Assembly: GCA_022821495.1 (NCBI GenBank) | Contig: JAJEDN010000016.1 | Span: forward strand, 38,781 to 102,780 | Origin: Candidatus Poribacteria bacterium | Lineage (GTDB): Bacteria > Poribacteria > WGA-4E > WGA-3G | Reading direction: 5' to 3' | Length of the DNA: 64,000 nucleotides | Shown here: positions 17,544 through 26,400 of the stretch, piece by piece | Numbering within the stretch: the first letter of the stretch is position 1 | Layout: the number at the start of each line of letters is the position of its first letter | Made by a program: the position numbers and the translations under genes | The notes under the pieces: model-generated | What the model was told of the DNA's origin: nothing | The model's input: the letters and a program-made list of their open reading frames with translations, nothing else | Database searches by the model: none

Positions 17544-17659
17544 AGAAAGGAGAGCATTTGTGCCTGGCTCCTGTCAGGTAGAAAAGGCGTTTCGACTTTG
17601 TCGAAGAGATTTTAGATGTTCACGGTGAAACGTACACGTCGAAACTTGCTATAAAAAAT

Positions 17660-18430
17660 ATGAACGAAGAACGAAAAGGGCTCAAAGAAAAGATTACGAA
17701 TTCCGACATTTGGCGTTCTATATTCCGCCACGGATACGAAGATACAGGGCGCCGATACACCTTACAGGTTCTCCAAAACGTCTGGTTACATCTCCATCCC
17801 CCTCGGGTTTCCCGTCACGCACTCAACTTCCGTTTTACGTGGTGCATGGGGGGTATTACTTTCCTTATGTTCCTCGTGACAGCCGTTACTGGCGTGCTCC
17901 TGATGTTCTATTACCGTCCAACTGCTGAATACGCTTTCCACGATGTACAATACCTCGAATTTGATATCCCGTTCGGTATGCTCTTGCGGAATATGCACCG
18001 CTGGGCAGCACACGGAATGGTTATCTCGGTAATGTTGCACATGTTCCGCGTCTTTTTGACCGGTTCCTACAAGAAACCGCGTGAGTTCAATTGGGCAGTT
18101 GGCGTTATCTTGCTGCTCGTGACGTTTTTCTTAAGTTTCACTGGCTATCTGCTCCCCTGGGATCAGTTGGCTTTCTGGGCTGTGACTGTTGGAACGAACA
18201 TGGCACGTGCGACACCGGTTTTGGGGCACGAAGGTCCATTTGCTCCACAAGACATCACCCAATCAAATGATGTCCGATTCGCGTTGTTGGCAGGTACAAT
18301 TGTGGGACCCTCAACCCTGTTAAGGTTCTATATTCTACATTGTGTGGCTGTACCCCTTTTGGCGAGTGTCTTGATGGCTTTGCATTTCTGGCGTGTACGT
18401 AAAGACGGGGGTATCTCCGGACCGCTATAA
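17660..18430 (+). CDS. Cytochrome b, N-terminal (b6-type) subunit
   Basis: The haem b subunit with four core membrane helices. Haem-ligating histidines are His113 and His127 in helix B (NMHRWAAHGMVISVMLH) and His227 and His242 in helix D (ILHC and ALHFWRVRKDGG). The 15-residue step between the last two is the spacing of cytochrome b6 and menaquinol-type complexes, not that of mitochondrial bc1. The helix C/ef-loop region has GYLLPWDQLAFWAVTVGTN. The protein ends after helix D, so cytochrome b is split as in b6f. There is no good Shine-Dalgarno before ATG 17660. Confidence 0.95.
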   Translation: MNEERKGLKEKITNSDIWRSIFRHGYEDTGRRYTLQVLQNVWLHLHPPRVSRHALNFRFTWCMGGITFLMFLVTAVTGVLLMFYYRPTAEYAFHDVQYLEFDIPFGMLLRNMHRWAAHGMVISVMLHMFRVFLTGSYKKPREFNWAVGVILLLVTFFLSFTGYLLPWDQLAFWAVTVGTNMARATPVLGHEGPFAPQDITQSNDVRFALLAGTIVGPSTLLRFYILHCVAVPLLASVLMALHFWRVRKDGGISGPL

Positions 18431-18449
18431 GCGTCCTAATCGGCATGGT

Positions 18450-18659
18450 GAAAAAATGTAAGCGCAACCAACGGGCGCGCTGGATATACGGAAAGGGATT
18501 GGAAAACATCAAATCCCCTAACCGAACCGCAAGGTAATTTAGAAAAAATGTAAGCGCAACCAACGGGCGCGCTGAATATACGGAAAGGGACTCGAAAATA
18601 CCGAATCCCCTAACCGAACCGCAAGGTAATTTAGAAATACCGAACCGCAAGGTAATTTA
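18450..18659 (+). repeat. Tandem leader element (2 x 92 bp plus partial third) ending in RBS
   Basis: Two nearly identical 92-bp units (18450-18541 and 18542-18633) are followed by a 26-bp remnant of the 3' end. Each unit ends in CCGAACCGCAAGGTAATTTA. The last copy places AAGG 13 bases before the start of the cytochrome b C-terminal gene. It is one of six leaders of this kind in the window (see findings). Confidence 0.8.
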
Positions 18660-18665
18660 AAAATT

Positions 18666-19532
18666 ATGGAGCATTTTATAGCATTGGTGACGAAGCCGGA
18701 TAACGTCCCTATTGTTGCTATTCTCTTTCTCATACCGTATTTCATCTGGCTTTCGTACCGGCAAGCGCGCCAGACTGATAAGACAGGTGTACCATCGGAT
18801 GCTGCGCTCAACGATAAAGTCTACGTATGGCCATACCTGTGTCGGAACGAATTTATCTGTGCTATTATCGTGATGCTCGTGCTCGGGGTCTGGTCAATTA
18901 TGATTGATGCCCCACTTGAAGAACCGAGTGATCCGACGAAAACCCCGAACCCGTCTAAAGCCCCTTGGTATTTCCTCGCGCTGCAAGAGATGCTGGTTTA
19001 TTTCGATCCATGGATCGCCGGTGTGGTACTCCCTGGATTGATTATCGCTGGTTTGATTGCTATCCCCTATATTGACACCAATCCGAAAGGTAAAGGCTAT
19101 TATACCATCAAAGAGCGTCCATTCGCGCTCGCTGTATTCAGCTTCGGATTTATCGTTTTGTGGATTGTCTTGATGGTCGTGGGGACGTTCCTTAGAGGGC
19201 CCGGATGGAACTTCTTCGCGCCATGGGAAGCCTGGGATCCACACCTCGTTGTCCCGCTGACGAACGTGAATTTGTCGTATCTTTTTGGGATTCGTGGTGA
19301 AACTACTGCAAACTTTTTCGGGTTTATCGTCGTCGCAGGCTATTTCGCGCTCGGTCCTATTTTCTATTTGTGGAAACAGAAGAGTAGCCGGTTCTTACAG
19401 GAACTCGGTCTCGTTCGATATATTATTGTCTCATTCCTGTTCTTAACCATGCTCGCACTGCCAATCAAAATGATCTTGCGCATAGCATTTAAGGTAAAAT
19501 ACATTTGGGTATCCCCGTGGTTCAATATCTAA
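18666..19532 (+). CDS. Cytochrome b C-terminal (subunit IV-like) protein
   Basis: The 288-residue protein supplies the C-terminal helices of cytochrome b, here with extra helices compared with plant subunit IV. The quinol-site motif appears as KAPWYFLALQEMLVYFDPW near residue 97, the APWYF form replacing canonical PEWYF and resembling menaquinol-oxidising complexes. Helices near residues 15-30, 60-80, 115-135, 155-180, 220-240 and 260-280 are predicted. Translation starts from the leader element described at 18450. It acts with the Rieske and b6-type subunits as a quinol:cytochrome c reductase. Confidence 0.92.
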   Translation: MEHFIALVTKPDNVPIVAILFLIPYFIWLSYRQARQTDKTGVPSDAALNDKVYVWPYLCRNEFICAIIVMLVLGVWSIMIDAPLEEPSDPTKTPNPSKAPWYFLALQEMLVYFDPWIAGVVLPGLIIAGLIAIPYIDTNPKGKGYYTIKERPFALAVFSFGFIVLWIVLMVVGTFLRGPGWNFFAPWEAWDPHLVVPLTNVNLSYLFGIRGETTANFFGFIVVAGYFALGPIFYLWKQKSSRFLQELGLVRYIIVSFLFLTMLALPIKMILRIAFKVKYIWVSPWFNI

Positions 19533-19589
19533 TCAGGACGGTTCGCACGCACGCGGACATATTCTACGGGACGGCATCCTATTGTATGA

Positions 19590-22500
19590 ATGGAGGTTGA
19601 AAAGTTCGTGAGGAACAAAAAAGAAATTCCTGCTGAAAATAAATCGTATTCTGCTTTGTTCTTTATTCTCTCTGGACTGTTAGGACTTGTAACTATTTGG
19701 GGGTTCTGGAGTGAAATGATCACCCGCCGCCCGTGGAAGCAGATCCAGCAACAATTTTATCAGTATGAGTATGAGAAGACAGACGCAGAATTGGCAAATG
19801 CAAAACTATCTTTGCCTGAACTTTCCACACCTCAAGAGCCCGACGCAAAAGCGTTGGGTAGGTTAACGAAAGCGGTCGAAACTGCTCAAGTCGCACTGGA
19901 CGAAGCGTTACAGGAACGCAAGTTCCGGCAGAGCGAATCGGACGCGATTAACTATAAATATCAGCATAGCCTCCACGTCGCGAAAGGGAAGCGCAATGCA
20001 ACTGTTGACAAGTGGCAAGAGAAATTAGCTGAACTTGAATCCGAAATTGAAGACGAACTCACCGAAGCCGTTTTGGCAGCAGAGGCTACCTTCGCTGATG
20101 TCAACAAAACGCTGGCACAGTTCTATCAAACCAATGGCGACCCGCAGCAGGCACTCAGCACCTACCTCATCGCACAGAAATATAACACGACGGACACAGA
20201 AATTGCTGAAGGTATCACCGCTGCACAAGCGTCCCTTCAAACATTGCAAGCCGACAAAGCACAGTATGACGAGGTCGCACGTCTGCAGGAAAAATTGCAT
20301 TCGGTCGGTGGTATCAAGCGAACCTTCCTCGGTAGCCTATTAGAAAACCCTTTCCGTGAAACGCGAACAATCACGCAATACTATCTCGAAGATTTCAATT
20401 ACACCGCAGATAGGTGTGCGACATGCCATTTTTCCGCAGATAGAAGCGGCTATGAACAATCGGCACAAGAAATCTTTGAGGTGGAAGGTGATGGCGAGAA
20501 TCCGGTTGTCCACCGCCTCAAGCATGCGAGTGTTAAAGTAGGAAGTGAGAGCATTGTAATTGATGGATTTGATGCGGAACCAGAAGAATATACACTGGAA
20601 GAAAACGGAACCCTTACCTTCAGTGACGTAGATGTTTTTGGCGAAGTTGAGGTCTCTTATGAGACCGGTTACCGTTCTGTTCTCCAGACACACCCGCACC
20701 GTGATGTCCTCCTCGCGAAACATCCAGTTGATAGATTCGGATGTACACCCTGTCACGGGGGGCAAGGGCAAGCACTCACAGCAAAAGCCGCACACGCCTT
20801 GACGCACGCTGAATACTGGCTCAGCCCTGTCCTCGGCTTAGATGAACACACCGGCAGAACCTCCGAAGAGACGAAAGGTTATATGGAATCTAACTGCCGC
20901 CGTTGTCATGATGGGGTTATGAAGTTAGATTACGGCGTAGACCCTGAAACAGAGGCGCCTGTGGACTACGCGCCGAACCTCACAAAAGGATTGGCACTCT
21001 TTGAAGATCTCGGTTGCCACGGTTGTCATGCCGTAGAAGGGTATAGCGCAATCGACAATATTAACAACGTCGGTCCCTCGCTCGCAAAAGTTGGCAGTAA
21101 GGTCAAAGATACGGCTTGGCTCGAAAGTTGGATTAAAGAACCCGAAGCCTATTTGCCGAATACCACGATGCCGAACTTCTTCCCCGCTGACGGCATGAGT
21201 CAGGTTGTCTACCTCAAGAACGGTGGAAAGCGTACAGGTGTTGTCACCAAAACCGATGGCGGTATTGAGATTAAAACGGATGATGGCACAGTATATCCGT
21301 ATCCTGACGATTATGTTCTCCGTATCGTTGATGAAGTGAAATCTATTGCAGCATATCTCGCGGCGATGAACGATACCAGCCTTGATGAAGCTTCAGTAAA
21401 CTATTCCACATCTGAAAGCGTTATTAAAGCAGGTGAGGAGACTGTTAAAACTGTTGGCTGTCTCTCATGTCATGCCGTTGATGGCTTAGGCAGCGATTTT
21501 GCCCCGGCACTCGATAGTGTCGGCACAAAGGTTACACCGAACTACCTCCGTCAATGGATTAACGATCCGAAATCTTATGATCCAGATACGAGTATGCCAA
21601 GCTTGCGACTAAGCACCCGCGAAATTGATAACGTCGTCGCCTATTTGATGAGTTTGCAACAGCCGACATCCAATGTCGCCACTGAATCCATCGGTGAAGT
21701 CGATGTCGCCGAAGGTGAGGCACTCGTCAGAACCTACGGATGTTTCGGTTGCCATGAGATACCTGGTTTTGAAAACGAATCGAAAGTCGGGGCGGACCTC
21801 GGCGAATTCGGCGCGAAACTCGCTGATGAACTTGACTTTGGTGATACAGTAGACGTTGAACACAGCTGGACCGGATGGACGGTCGGTAAAGTTACCGATC
21901 CACGGCGCTACCAAACCCGCCGTATCGTCTCACGGATGCCTGTCTTCCAAATTAACGAAGAAGATGCAAGGGCTCTCGCTGTGCTTTTGAAGAGTTTCCA
22001 ACCGGAGAAGTATCCGCTCAGTTATATCCATAACCGATCCGAGAAATTGGATCGTATTGATGCCGGCAGACGACTGGTTAAGAAATATAACTGTACCGGA
22101 TGCCACGAGATTGAGGGTGAAGGTGGCGACTATCGCGACGTTATCATCGCACATGAAGGACTCGGTGAGATGGTCGCGAAGCAGGTTGCACCACCGCCAT
22201 TGAAGGCTGAAGGTGCGAGGGTTTATCCAGACTGGTTGTTCGCATTCCTTAAAGAGCCTTCTGATATTCGCTACGGACTCAAAGTACGAATGCCGACATT
22301 CGAGTTATCTGACGACGAGGCAACGACGCTTGTCAAATACTTCTCTGCACTTGACGACGAACCGTTTCCTTATGAAACGATCGAAACGCCAACCCCGACA
22401 CGTGCTGAATTGCGAGTCGGAAAACAGATTTTTGACGAGCTCCAGTGTATCTCTTGTCATCCTTCACAGGGTGAAGTTATTCCTGAAGGGAGTGACAAAG

Positions 22501-22718
22501 CAGGGCGACCTGATCTCGCATTGGCGAAAGAACGTCTCAAGGCAGATTGGCTCATTGACTGGATGAAAGACCCGCAAACGTTCCAACGCGGAACAGCGAT
22601 GCCACAGGCGTGGCCACTCGTTGGTGGACAGCACATGGCAGTTGACGGCTACGCTGATAATGATGCTGAAAAACAGATTCGACTCGTCCGAGATTATCTC
22701 ATCTCATTAGGACGCTAA
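19590..22718 (+). CDS. Eight-haem membrane-anchored c-type cytochrome
   Basis: A 1042-residue cytochrome with eight CxxCH motifs: CATCH, CTPCH, CRRCH, CHGCH, CLSCH, CFGCH, CTGCH and CISCH (near residues 276, 384, 435, 475, 623, 717, 834 and 952). One membrane segment at about 21-41 anchors it; residues 60-230 are a charged helical region, possibly coiled coil, then cytochrome c folds follow. A beta-rich insertion (KRTGVVTKTDGGIEIKTDDG) interrupts the fourth haem domain, and a comparable one occurs in the 26401 cytochrome. ATG 19590 and GTG 19608 are both possible; GGAGG fits the GTG. It probably replaces cytochrome c1/f as electron acceptor of the b complex. Confidence 0.93.
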   Translation: MEVEKFVRNKKEIPAENKSYSALFFILSGLLGLVTIWGFWSEMITRRPWKQIQQQFYQYEYEKTDAELANAKLSLPELSTPQEPDAKALGRLTKAVETAQVALDEALQERKFRQSESDAINYKYQHSLHVAKGKRNATVDKWQEKLAELESEIEDELTEAVLAAEATFADVNKTLAQFYQTNGDPQQALSTYLIAQKYNTTDTEIAEGITAAQASLQTLQADKAQYDEVARLQEKLHSVGGIKRTFLGSLLENPFRETRTITQYYLEDFNYTADRCATCHFSADRSGYEQSAQEIFEVEGDGENPVVHRLKHASVKVGSESIVIDGFDAEPEEYTLEENGTLTFSDVDVFGEVEVSYETGYRSVLQTHPHRDVLLAKHPVDRFGCTPCHGGQGQALTAKAAHALTHAEYWLSPVLGLDEHTGRTSEETKGYMESNCRRCHDGVMKLDYGVDPETEAPVDYAPNLTKGLALFEDLGCHGCHAVEGYSAIDNINNVGPSLAKVGSKVKDTAWLESWIKEPEAYLPNTTMPNFFPADGMSQVVYLKNGGKRTGVVTKTDGGIEIKTDDGTVYPYPDDYVLRIVDEVKSIAAYLAAMNDTSLDEASVNYSTSESVIKAGEETVKTVGCLSCHAVDGLGSDFAPALDSVGTKVTPNYLRQWINDPKSYDPDTSMPSLRLSTREIDNVVAYLMSLQQPTSNVATESIGEVDVAEGEALVRTYGCFGCHEIPGFENESKVGADLGEFGAKLADELDFGDTVDVEHSWTGWTVGKVTDPRRYQTRRIVSRMPVFQINEEDARALAVLLKSFQPEKYPLSYIHNRSEKLDRIDAGRRLVKKYNCTGCHEIEGEGGDYRDVIIAHEGLGEMVAKQVAPPPLKAEGARVYPDWLFAFLKEPSDIRYGLKVRMPTFELSDDEATTLVKYFSALDDEPFPYETIETPTPTRAELRVGKQIFDELQCISCHPSQGEVIPEGSDKAGRPDLALAKERLKADWLIDWMKDPQTFQRGTAMPQAWPLVGGQHMAVDGYADNDAEKQIRLVRDYLISLGR

Positions 22719-22852
22719 ATAGTTATCAGTACGGCGAGTACGCCTTTCAGTTATCGGTTGTTAGTTACAAGAGGATTCTGATAATCCGAGCGTCTCTTTC
22801 TGACCACTGAAAGGTTTTTCGCAGAAAAACCGTACTGAAAACTGACAACTTC
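22719..22852. repeat. Inverted heptamer-arm element 2
   Basis: It begins at the stop codon of the eight-haem cytochrome. The left arm is AGTTATCAGTACGG, a hairpin, then TTTCAGTTATCGG; the right part contains AAAGGTTTTTCGCAGAAAAA and ACTGAAAACTGACAACTT. The right half is the reverse complement of the left arm of element 1 (10881-10910). Confidence 0.65.
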
Positions 22853-22860
22853 TGAGTATT

Positions 22861-23217
22861 ATGAAACATCTTGCCGTTGTCATTGTCATGATCATCGTGT
22901 GGCTCAACGGTTTAATCTGGTTAGGTAAGCAGATCGATCCAAGCACGAAGTATCCAACGGAGGTAGAATACAAGTACGCACGATACTGCGCGGGATGCCA
23001 CGGAAACAACGGCGAAGGCAGCGGACGCATTGGTCGTTTCAAAAAGTTGGATCCGGCAGATCTAACGGACAGCAGTCTTTGGGAGATGCACGACGATGAA
23101 CAACTCCTGGACAGCATTAACGCCGGGAAAGACGATATGCCAGCGTTTCACTACTACCTCAGTGATGAAGAACAACGTGAGATTTTGACTTATATTAAAG
23201 AGACGTTTCGTCCGTGA
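22861..23217 (+). CDS. Small monohaem cytochrome c
   Basis: A 118-residue class I-type cytochrome c with an uncleaved N-terminal anchor or signal (LAVVIVMIIVWLNGLIWLG), a CAGCH haem site near residue 43 followed by GNNGEGSGRIG, and a probable Met ligand in DDMPAFHYYL. The helix ending EILTYIKETF is typical of the fold. It may be the mobile carrier linking the b complex to the aa3 oxidase encoded downstream. Confidence 0.92.
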   Translation: MKHLAVVIVMIIVWLNGLIWLGKQIDPSTKYPTEVEYKYARYCAGCHGNNGEGSGRIGRFKKLDPADLTDSSLWEMHDDEQLLDSINAGKDDMPAFHYYLSDEEQREILTYIKETFRP

Positions 23218-23438
23218 TACAAAGCGGTCTTAAAAAAATAATGCATATCTTAGGCAGCGTCATTCAGTTTTCTTGTAGTTTCGATTTCGCGCGCAAGGTT
23301 TCTTCGTTGTAGCCGCGATGCTCGCTGACTGCTGACAACTAATGGCTGAAAATTGGATGCCTTTTTATTTGCGATCTTAATTTCTGTAGTGTTAATATAT
23401 TACAGGACAAATTCAAACTATAAGAGGAGAATATAATC

Positions 23439-24191
23439 GTGAAAACCCTAATTGCCCTTCTTGTCTTTGGAATGCTGGCGAGCGTTGCGTTCGCAGGCAA
23501 TATCACCGGCACCGTGATGTATGATGGCGACGCGCCGGCGCGCCCGGCACTAACGGCTACCAAAGACCAGCACTGTGTTGACGCTGTTCAAGGCACAAAA
23601 TCCGAGGCACTCGTTGTCTCAAAAGGCAAAGGCATCAAGAACGTTGTTCTTTATGCCCGCGTCCGCGGCGCGAAAGTAACCCTGCCTGAAAAGAATCCTG
23701 TGATGGATCAGAAGGGCTGCGCTTATTACCCGCACGTACTCGCGGTTCCTGTCGGCGCTACAGTGGATCTCACCTCCAAGGACCCAGTGGCGCACAACGT
23801 CCACTCCCACGCGCAGAAGAACGAACAAATAAACATTCAGATTCCGAAGCCAGGGATAGTTGTCCCGCATAAAATTGCTAAGGCTGAAGAAATTAAATTC
23901 ACATGCGATATTCACGCATGGATGACCGGATACATTGTTGCTGTGCCTAACAACTTCTATACTATTACTGGCGGAAAAGATGCTGAAGGCAACTGGATCA
24001 GCTCGGATGCCTATGAAAAATCAGCGGATACTGGTAGTTATTCGATCCCTGATGTTCCAGCCGGTAGAGTACGGGTCATTGCATGGCATGAAGAACTCGG
24101 TTCAGCAAACAAAACCGTTGAAGTGCCAGCAAGTGGTGATATTGCCGTAAACTTCACGAGTGCTGATTTTAAGAAAAAAGCGAAAAAATAG
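23439..24191 (+). CDS. Secreted cupredoxin-like (plastocyanin/methylamine-utilisation type) protein
   Basis: A signal peptide (ends near FAG) precedes a 230-residue beta-sandwich protein. Candidate copper ligands are His in VAHNVHSH and the cluster CDIHAWM (Cys, His at +3, Met at +6). The N-terminal GNITGTVMYDGDAP and C-terminal SIPDVPAGRVRVIAWHEELG are carboxypeptidase-regulatory-like. The fold and order match the 30707 protein, its paralogue. GTG 23439 has AGAGGAGA at good distance. A role as periplasmic copper electron carrier is likely but inferred. The 222-bp gap before it shows no clear gene. Confidence 0.85.
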   Translation: MKTLIALLVFGMLASVAFAGNITGTVMYDGDAPARPALTATKDQHCVDAVQGTKSEALVVSKGKGIKNVVLYARVRGAKVTLPEKNPVMDQKGCAYYPHVLAVPVGATVDLTSKDPVAHNVHSHAQKNEQINIQIPKPGIVVPHKIAKAEEIKFTCDIHAWMTGYIVAVPNNFYTITGGKDAEGNWISSDAYEKSADTGSYSIPDVPAGRVRVIAWHEELGSANKTVEVPASGDIAVNFTSADFKKKAKK

Positions 24192-24358
24192 TTATAAGTT
24201 ATAAGTTATAAGTTATAAGTCTGGTTTCTGATGTTTGATCATTCTTTGTCCGGGGCGTTACGCAATTGAACCACCGACGGTTACCAAAAAATACTGCACA
24301 ATCGGAACCCTCTTAACTTATAACTTATAACCAACAACTTATAACTATTTATAACTGA
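24190..24358. repeat. Inverted heptamer-arm element 3
   Basis: The left arm, starting in the stop codon of the cupredoxin gene, is four GTTATAA/GTTATAAG units. The right arm (24308-24358) is CTCTTAACTTATAACTTATA and further TTATAAC units just before the CydA-like gene. The arms are complementary, so a transcript could form a long stem enclosing about 90 nt. Confidence 0.75.
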
Positions 24359-24371
24359 AAACCCGAAAAAA

Positions 24372-26273
24372 ATGAAAATAACTAAAAAGAGACTCTATCT
24401 CATACTTGGCTGTGTCCTTGTCTTTTATGCCGTGTTGACTGTCGCGCCAGCATTCGCACAGGACGTGACCGATGCTGAATATCGCACTTTCCCGTTGATC
24501 GGCAGCCGAACCGCAGCATGGATCGCCTCGCAGCTCCACCTGTTATTCGGATCCTTTATTCTCGGTGTTCCGATGTTTGCCGTTATCATCGAATTTATCG
24601 GATGGAAGACCAAGGATGAACGATATGACCGGATGGCGCAAGAGTTCATTAAACTCTGTATGGGTGCGTTTTCGACAACAGCCTTACTCGGTGGTGTTCT
24701 CGTCTTCATTCTTATCTGGTGCTACCCGAAAGTGATGAGCAAGCTCAGCGGCATATTCGGACCGACGATGATTTTTTACGTCTTTCTCTTCTTCGGCGAA
24801 ACCTTTACGCTCTATCTCTATTCCTACGGATGGGATAAGATGCAGGGCCGCCATAAAGGATGGCATCTCTTTCTCGGTGTACTGCTGAATGTGTTCGGCA
24901 CTGCGATTATGTTCGTCTCTAACGCTTGGTTGAGTTATCAGACGAGTCCGGCAACCCAACACGGTATCCTATCCGAGATGCGAAAAAAATCTTGGATGGA
25001 GGAACGATTGGCTGCAGATCCATCGCTGACCCCTGAAACCGTTATGGAAGGTGTTACAGACCATACGATGATACCGCTCCACAACGAGACAACAGGCGAA
25101 TTCATGGGGACCCTCTGGGACGCTGTCAACAACTTTACGTGGATGCCTATTAATATCCATCGGCTCGTTGGAAACATCGCTTTTGGCGGTTCAATCGTGG
25201 CAGCTTATGCCGCATTCCGATTCCTCGTCGCTAAGACGAAGGAGGACAAGGCACATTACGATTGGATGGGGTATACCGGAAACTTCATCGCGCTCTGTGG
25301 GCTGATCCCACTGCCTTTCCTCGGTTATTGGCTCGGTAGGGAAATCTACATGTTCAATAACACGATGGGCATCAATATGATGGGCAGTCTCTTCTCTTGG
25401 CTCTTTATTATTCAGGCGGTGATGATTGGGGTCCTGTTCATTGGCGCAAATTATTACCTCTGGTCAGGCATGGGACGCATTGACGGCGCGGAGATCTACG
25501 CACGCTACCGTCCGTACATGATTACGGTTATTGTTATCTGTGTCGCAATCTGGATGACCCCGCGGACACTCTCTAAAATCTCAACTGCCAGTGAGCTTAG
25601 CGCGATGGGGGGTGCAAACCATCCGCATCTCGGATTGTTCGGGTTGATGACTGCCAAGAATACGGCGGTTAACATTATTATCCTTACGACTTTCTTGAGT
25701 TTCCTGTTCTATCGGCGTTCAGGGAAAACGCCAACAGCGAGTTGGGGAAAGGTCGGAAATATCGCTATTTCCTCTATCTTCTTTTTCGCAACCGTCTCAA
25801 TTGTGGTGATCGGTATTGTCGGGTTTACTGTCCCGACAGATCTACGGGTTAACACACTGACGCCCTATCAGGTACTGATTGCGCTTGCTGTCATGGCAGT
25901 CGTCACAGTTGTTGACATCTTCATGTACCGCAAAGCCACAACATCTGGTACCATCAAATGGGGCGAAATGACAGACCGCTCACAATACGTCTTAATCCTC
26001 ATCGCAATTACGTTTACATCCCTCATGGGATTGATGGGGTATGCGCGTTCAGGACTTAGAGAGGCGTGGCACATTTTCGGGGTCATGCAGGATACGTCCG
26101 TTGATGCCTATACACCACTTCTCAGTAACGCAGTCAATATCGTCGCGATTATTATGGTGGTCTTCTTCGCACTTGTTGGATTTATTTTCTGGCTCGGTTT
26201 ATGGGGTGAAAAGAAGAAGCAAGCATCAGCAGCTACTATCGAAGCAGCCGTCACTGCTGAAGGTGATGATTAG
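24372..26273 (+). CDS. CydA-like membrane cytochrome (bd-oxidase subunit I superfamily), divergent
   Basis: A 633-residue membrane protein with about 14 helices. The first half matches CydA: ASQLHLLFGSFILG (a helix-1 His as in CydA His19), FFGETFTLYLYSYGWDKM, ANAWLSYQTSPA-like NAWLSY, and INIHRLVGNIAFGG (His at the b558 ligand position). The acidic residues of CydA helix 3 (Glu99 and Glu107 in E. coli numbering) and the Q-loop GRQPW motif are not seen. It also has an N-terminal signal-like helix ending AFAQ. No CydB gene is adjacent; instead c-type cytochromes follow. It may therefore accept or donate electrons rather than reduce oxygen. Confidence 0.85.
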   Translation: MKITKKRLYLILGCVLVFYAVLTVAPAFAQDVTDAEYRTFPLIGSRTAAWIASQLHLLFGSFILGVPMFAVIIEFIGWKTKDERYDRMAQEFIKLCMGAFSTTALLGGVLVFILIWCYPKVMSKLSGIFGPTMIFYVFLFFGETFTLYLYSYGWDKMQGRHKGWHLFLGVLLNVFGTAIMFVSNAWLSYQTSPATQHGILSEMRKKSWMEERLAADPSLTPETVMEGVTDHTMIPLHNETTGEFMGTLWDAVNNFTWMPINIHRLVGNIAFGGSIVAAYAAFRFLVAKTKEDKAHYDWMGYTGNFIALCGLIPLPFLGYWLGREIYMFNNTMGINMMGSLFSWLFIIQAVMIGVLFIGANYYLWSGMGRIDGAEIYARYRPYMITVIVICVAIWMTPRTLSKISTASELSAMGGANHPHLGLFGLMTAKNTAVNIIILTTFLSFLFYRRSGKTPTASWGKVGNIAISSIFFFATVSIVVIGIVGFTVPTDLRVNTLTPYQVLIALAVMAVVTVVDIFMYRKATTSGTIKWGEMTDRSQYVLILIAITFTSLMGLMGYARSGLREAWHIFGVMQDTSVDAYTPLLSNAVNIVAIIMVVFFALVGFIFWLGLWGEKKKQASAATIEAAVTAEGDD

Positions 26274-26309
26274 AACCGTAAGGAATAATTGGGAAGCGGT
26301 AGAACAGAG

Positions 26310-26400
26310 TGCGTAGCTCGTAATGAAATGGAGAGCGGATTTAAGAATGGCACGTTAAAGTTCAAACCCATGTCATTTCACCGCAAGGAAAGTTAAAATA
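26310..26400 (+). repeat. RBS-bearing leader element 2
   Basis: The 5' end reads GTAGCTCGTAATGAAATGGAG and the 3' end ACCGCAAGGAAAGTTAAAAT. AGG lies 12 bases before the ATG at 26401. The middle is variable. Confidence 0.7.
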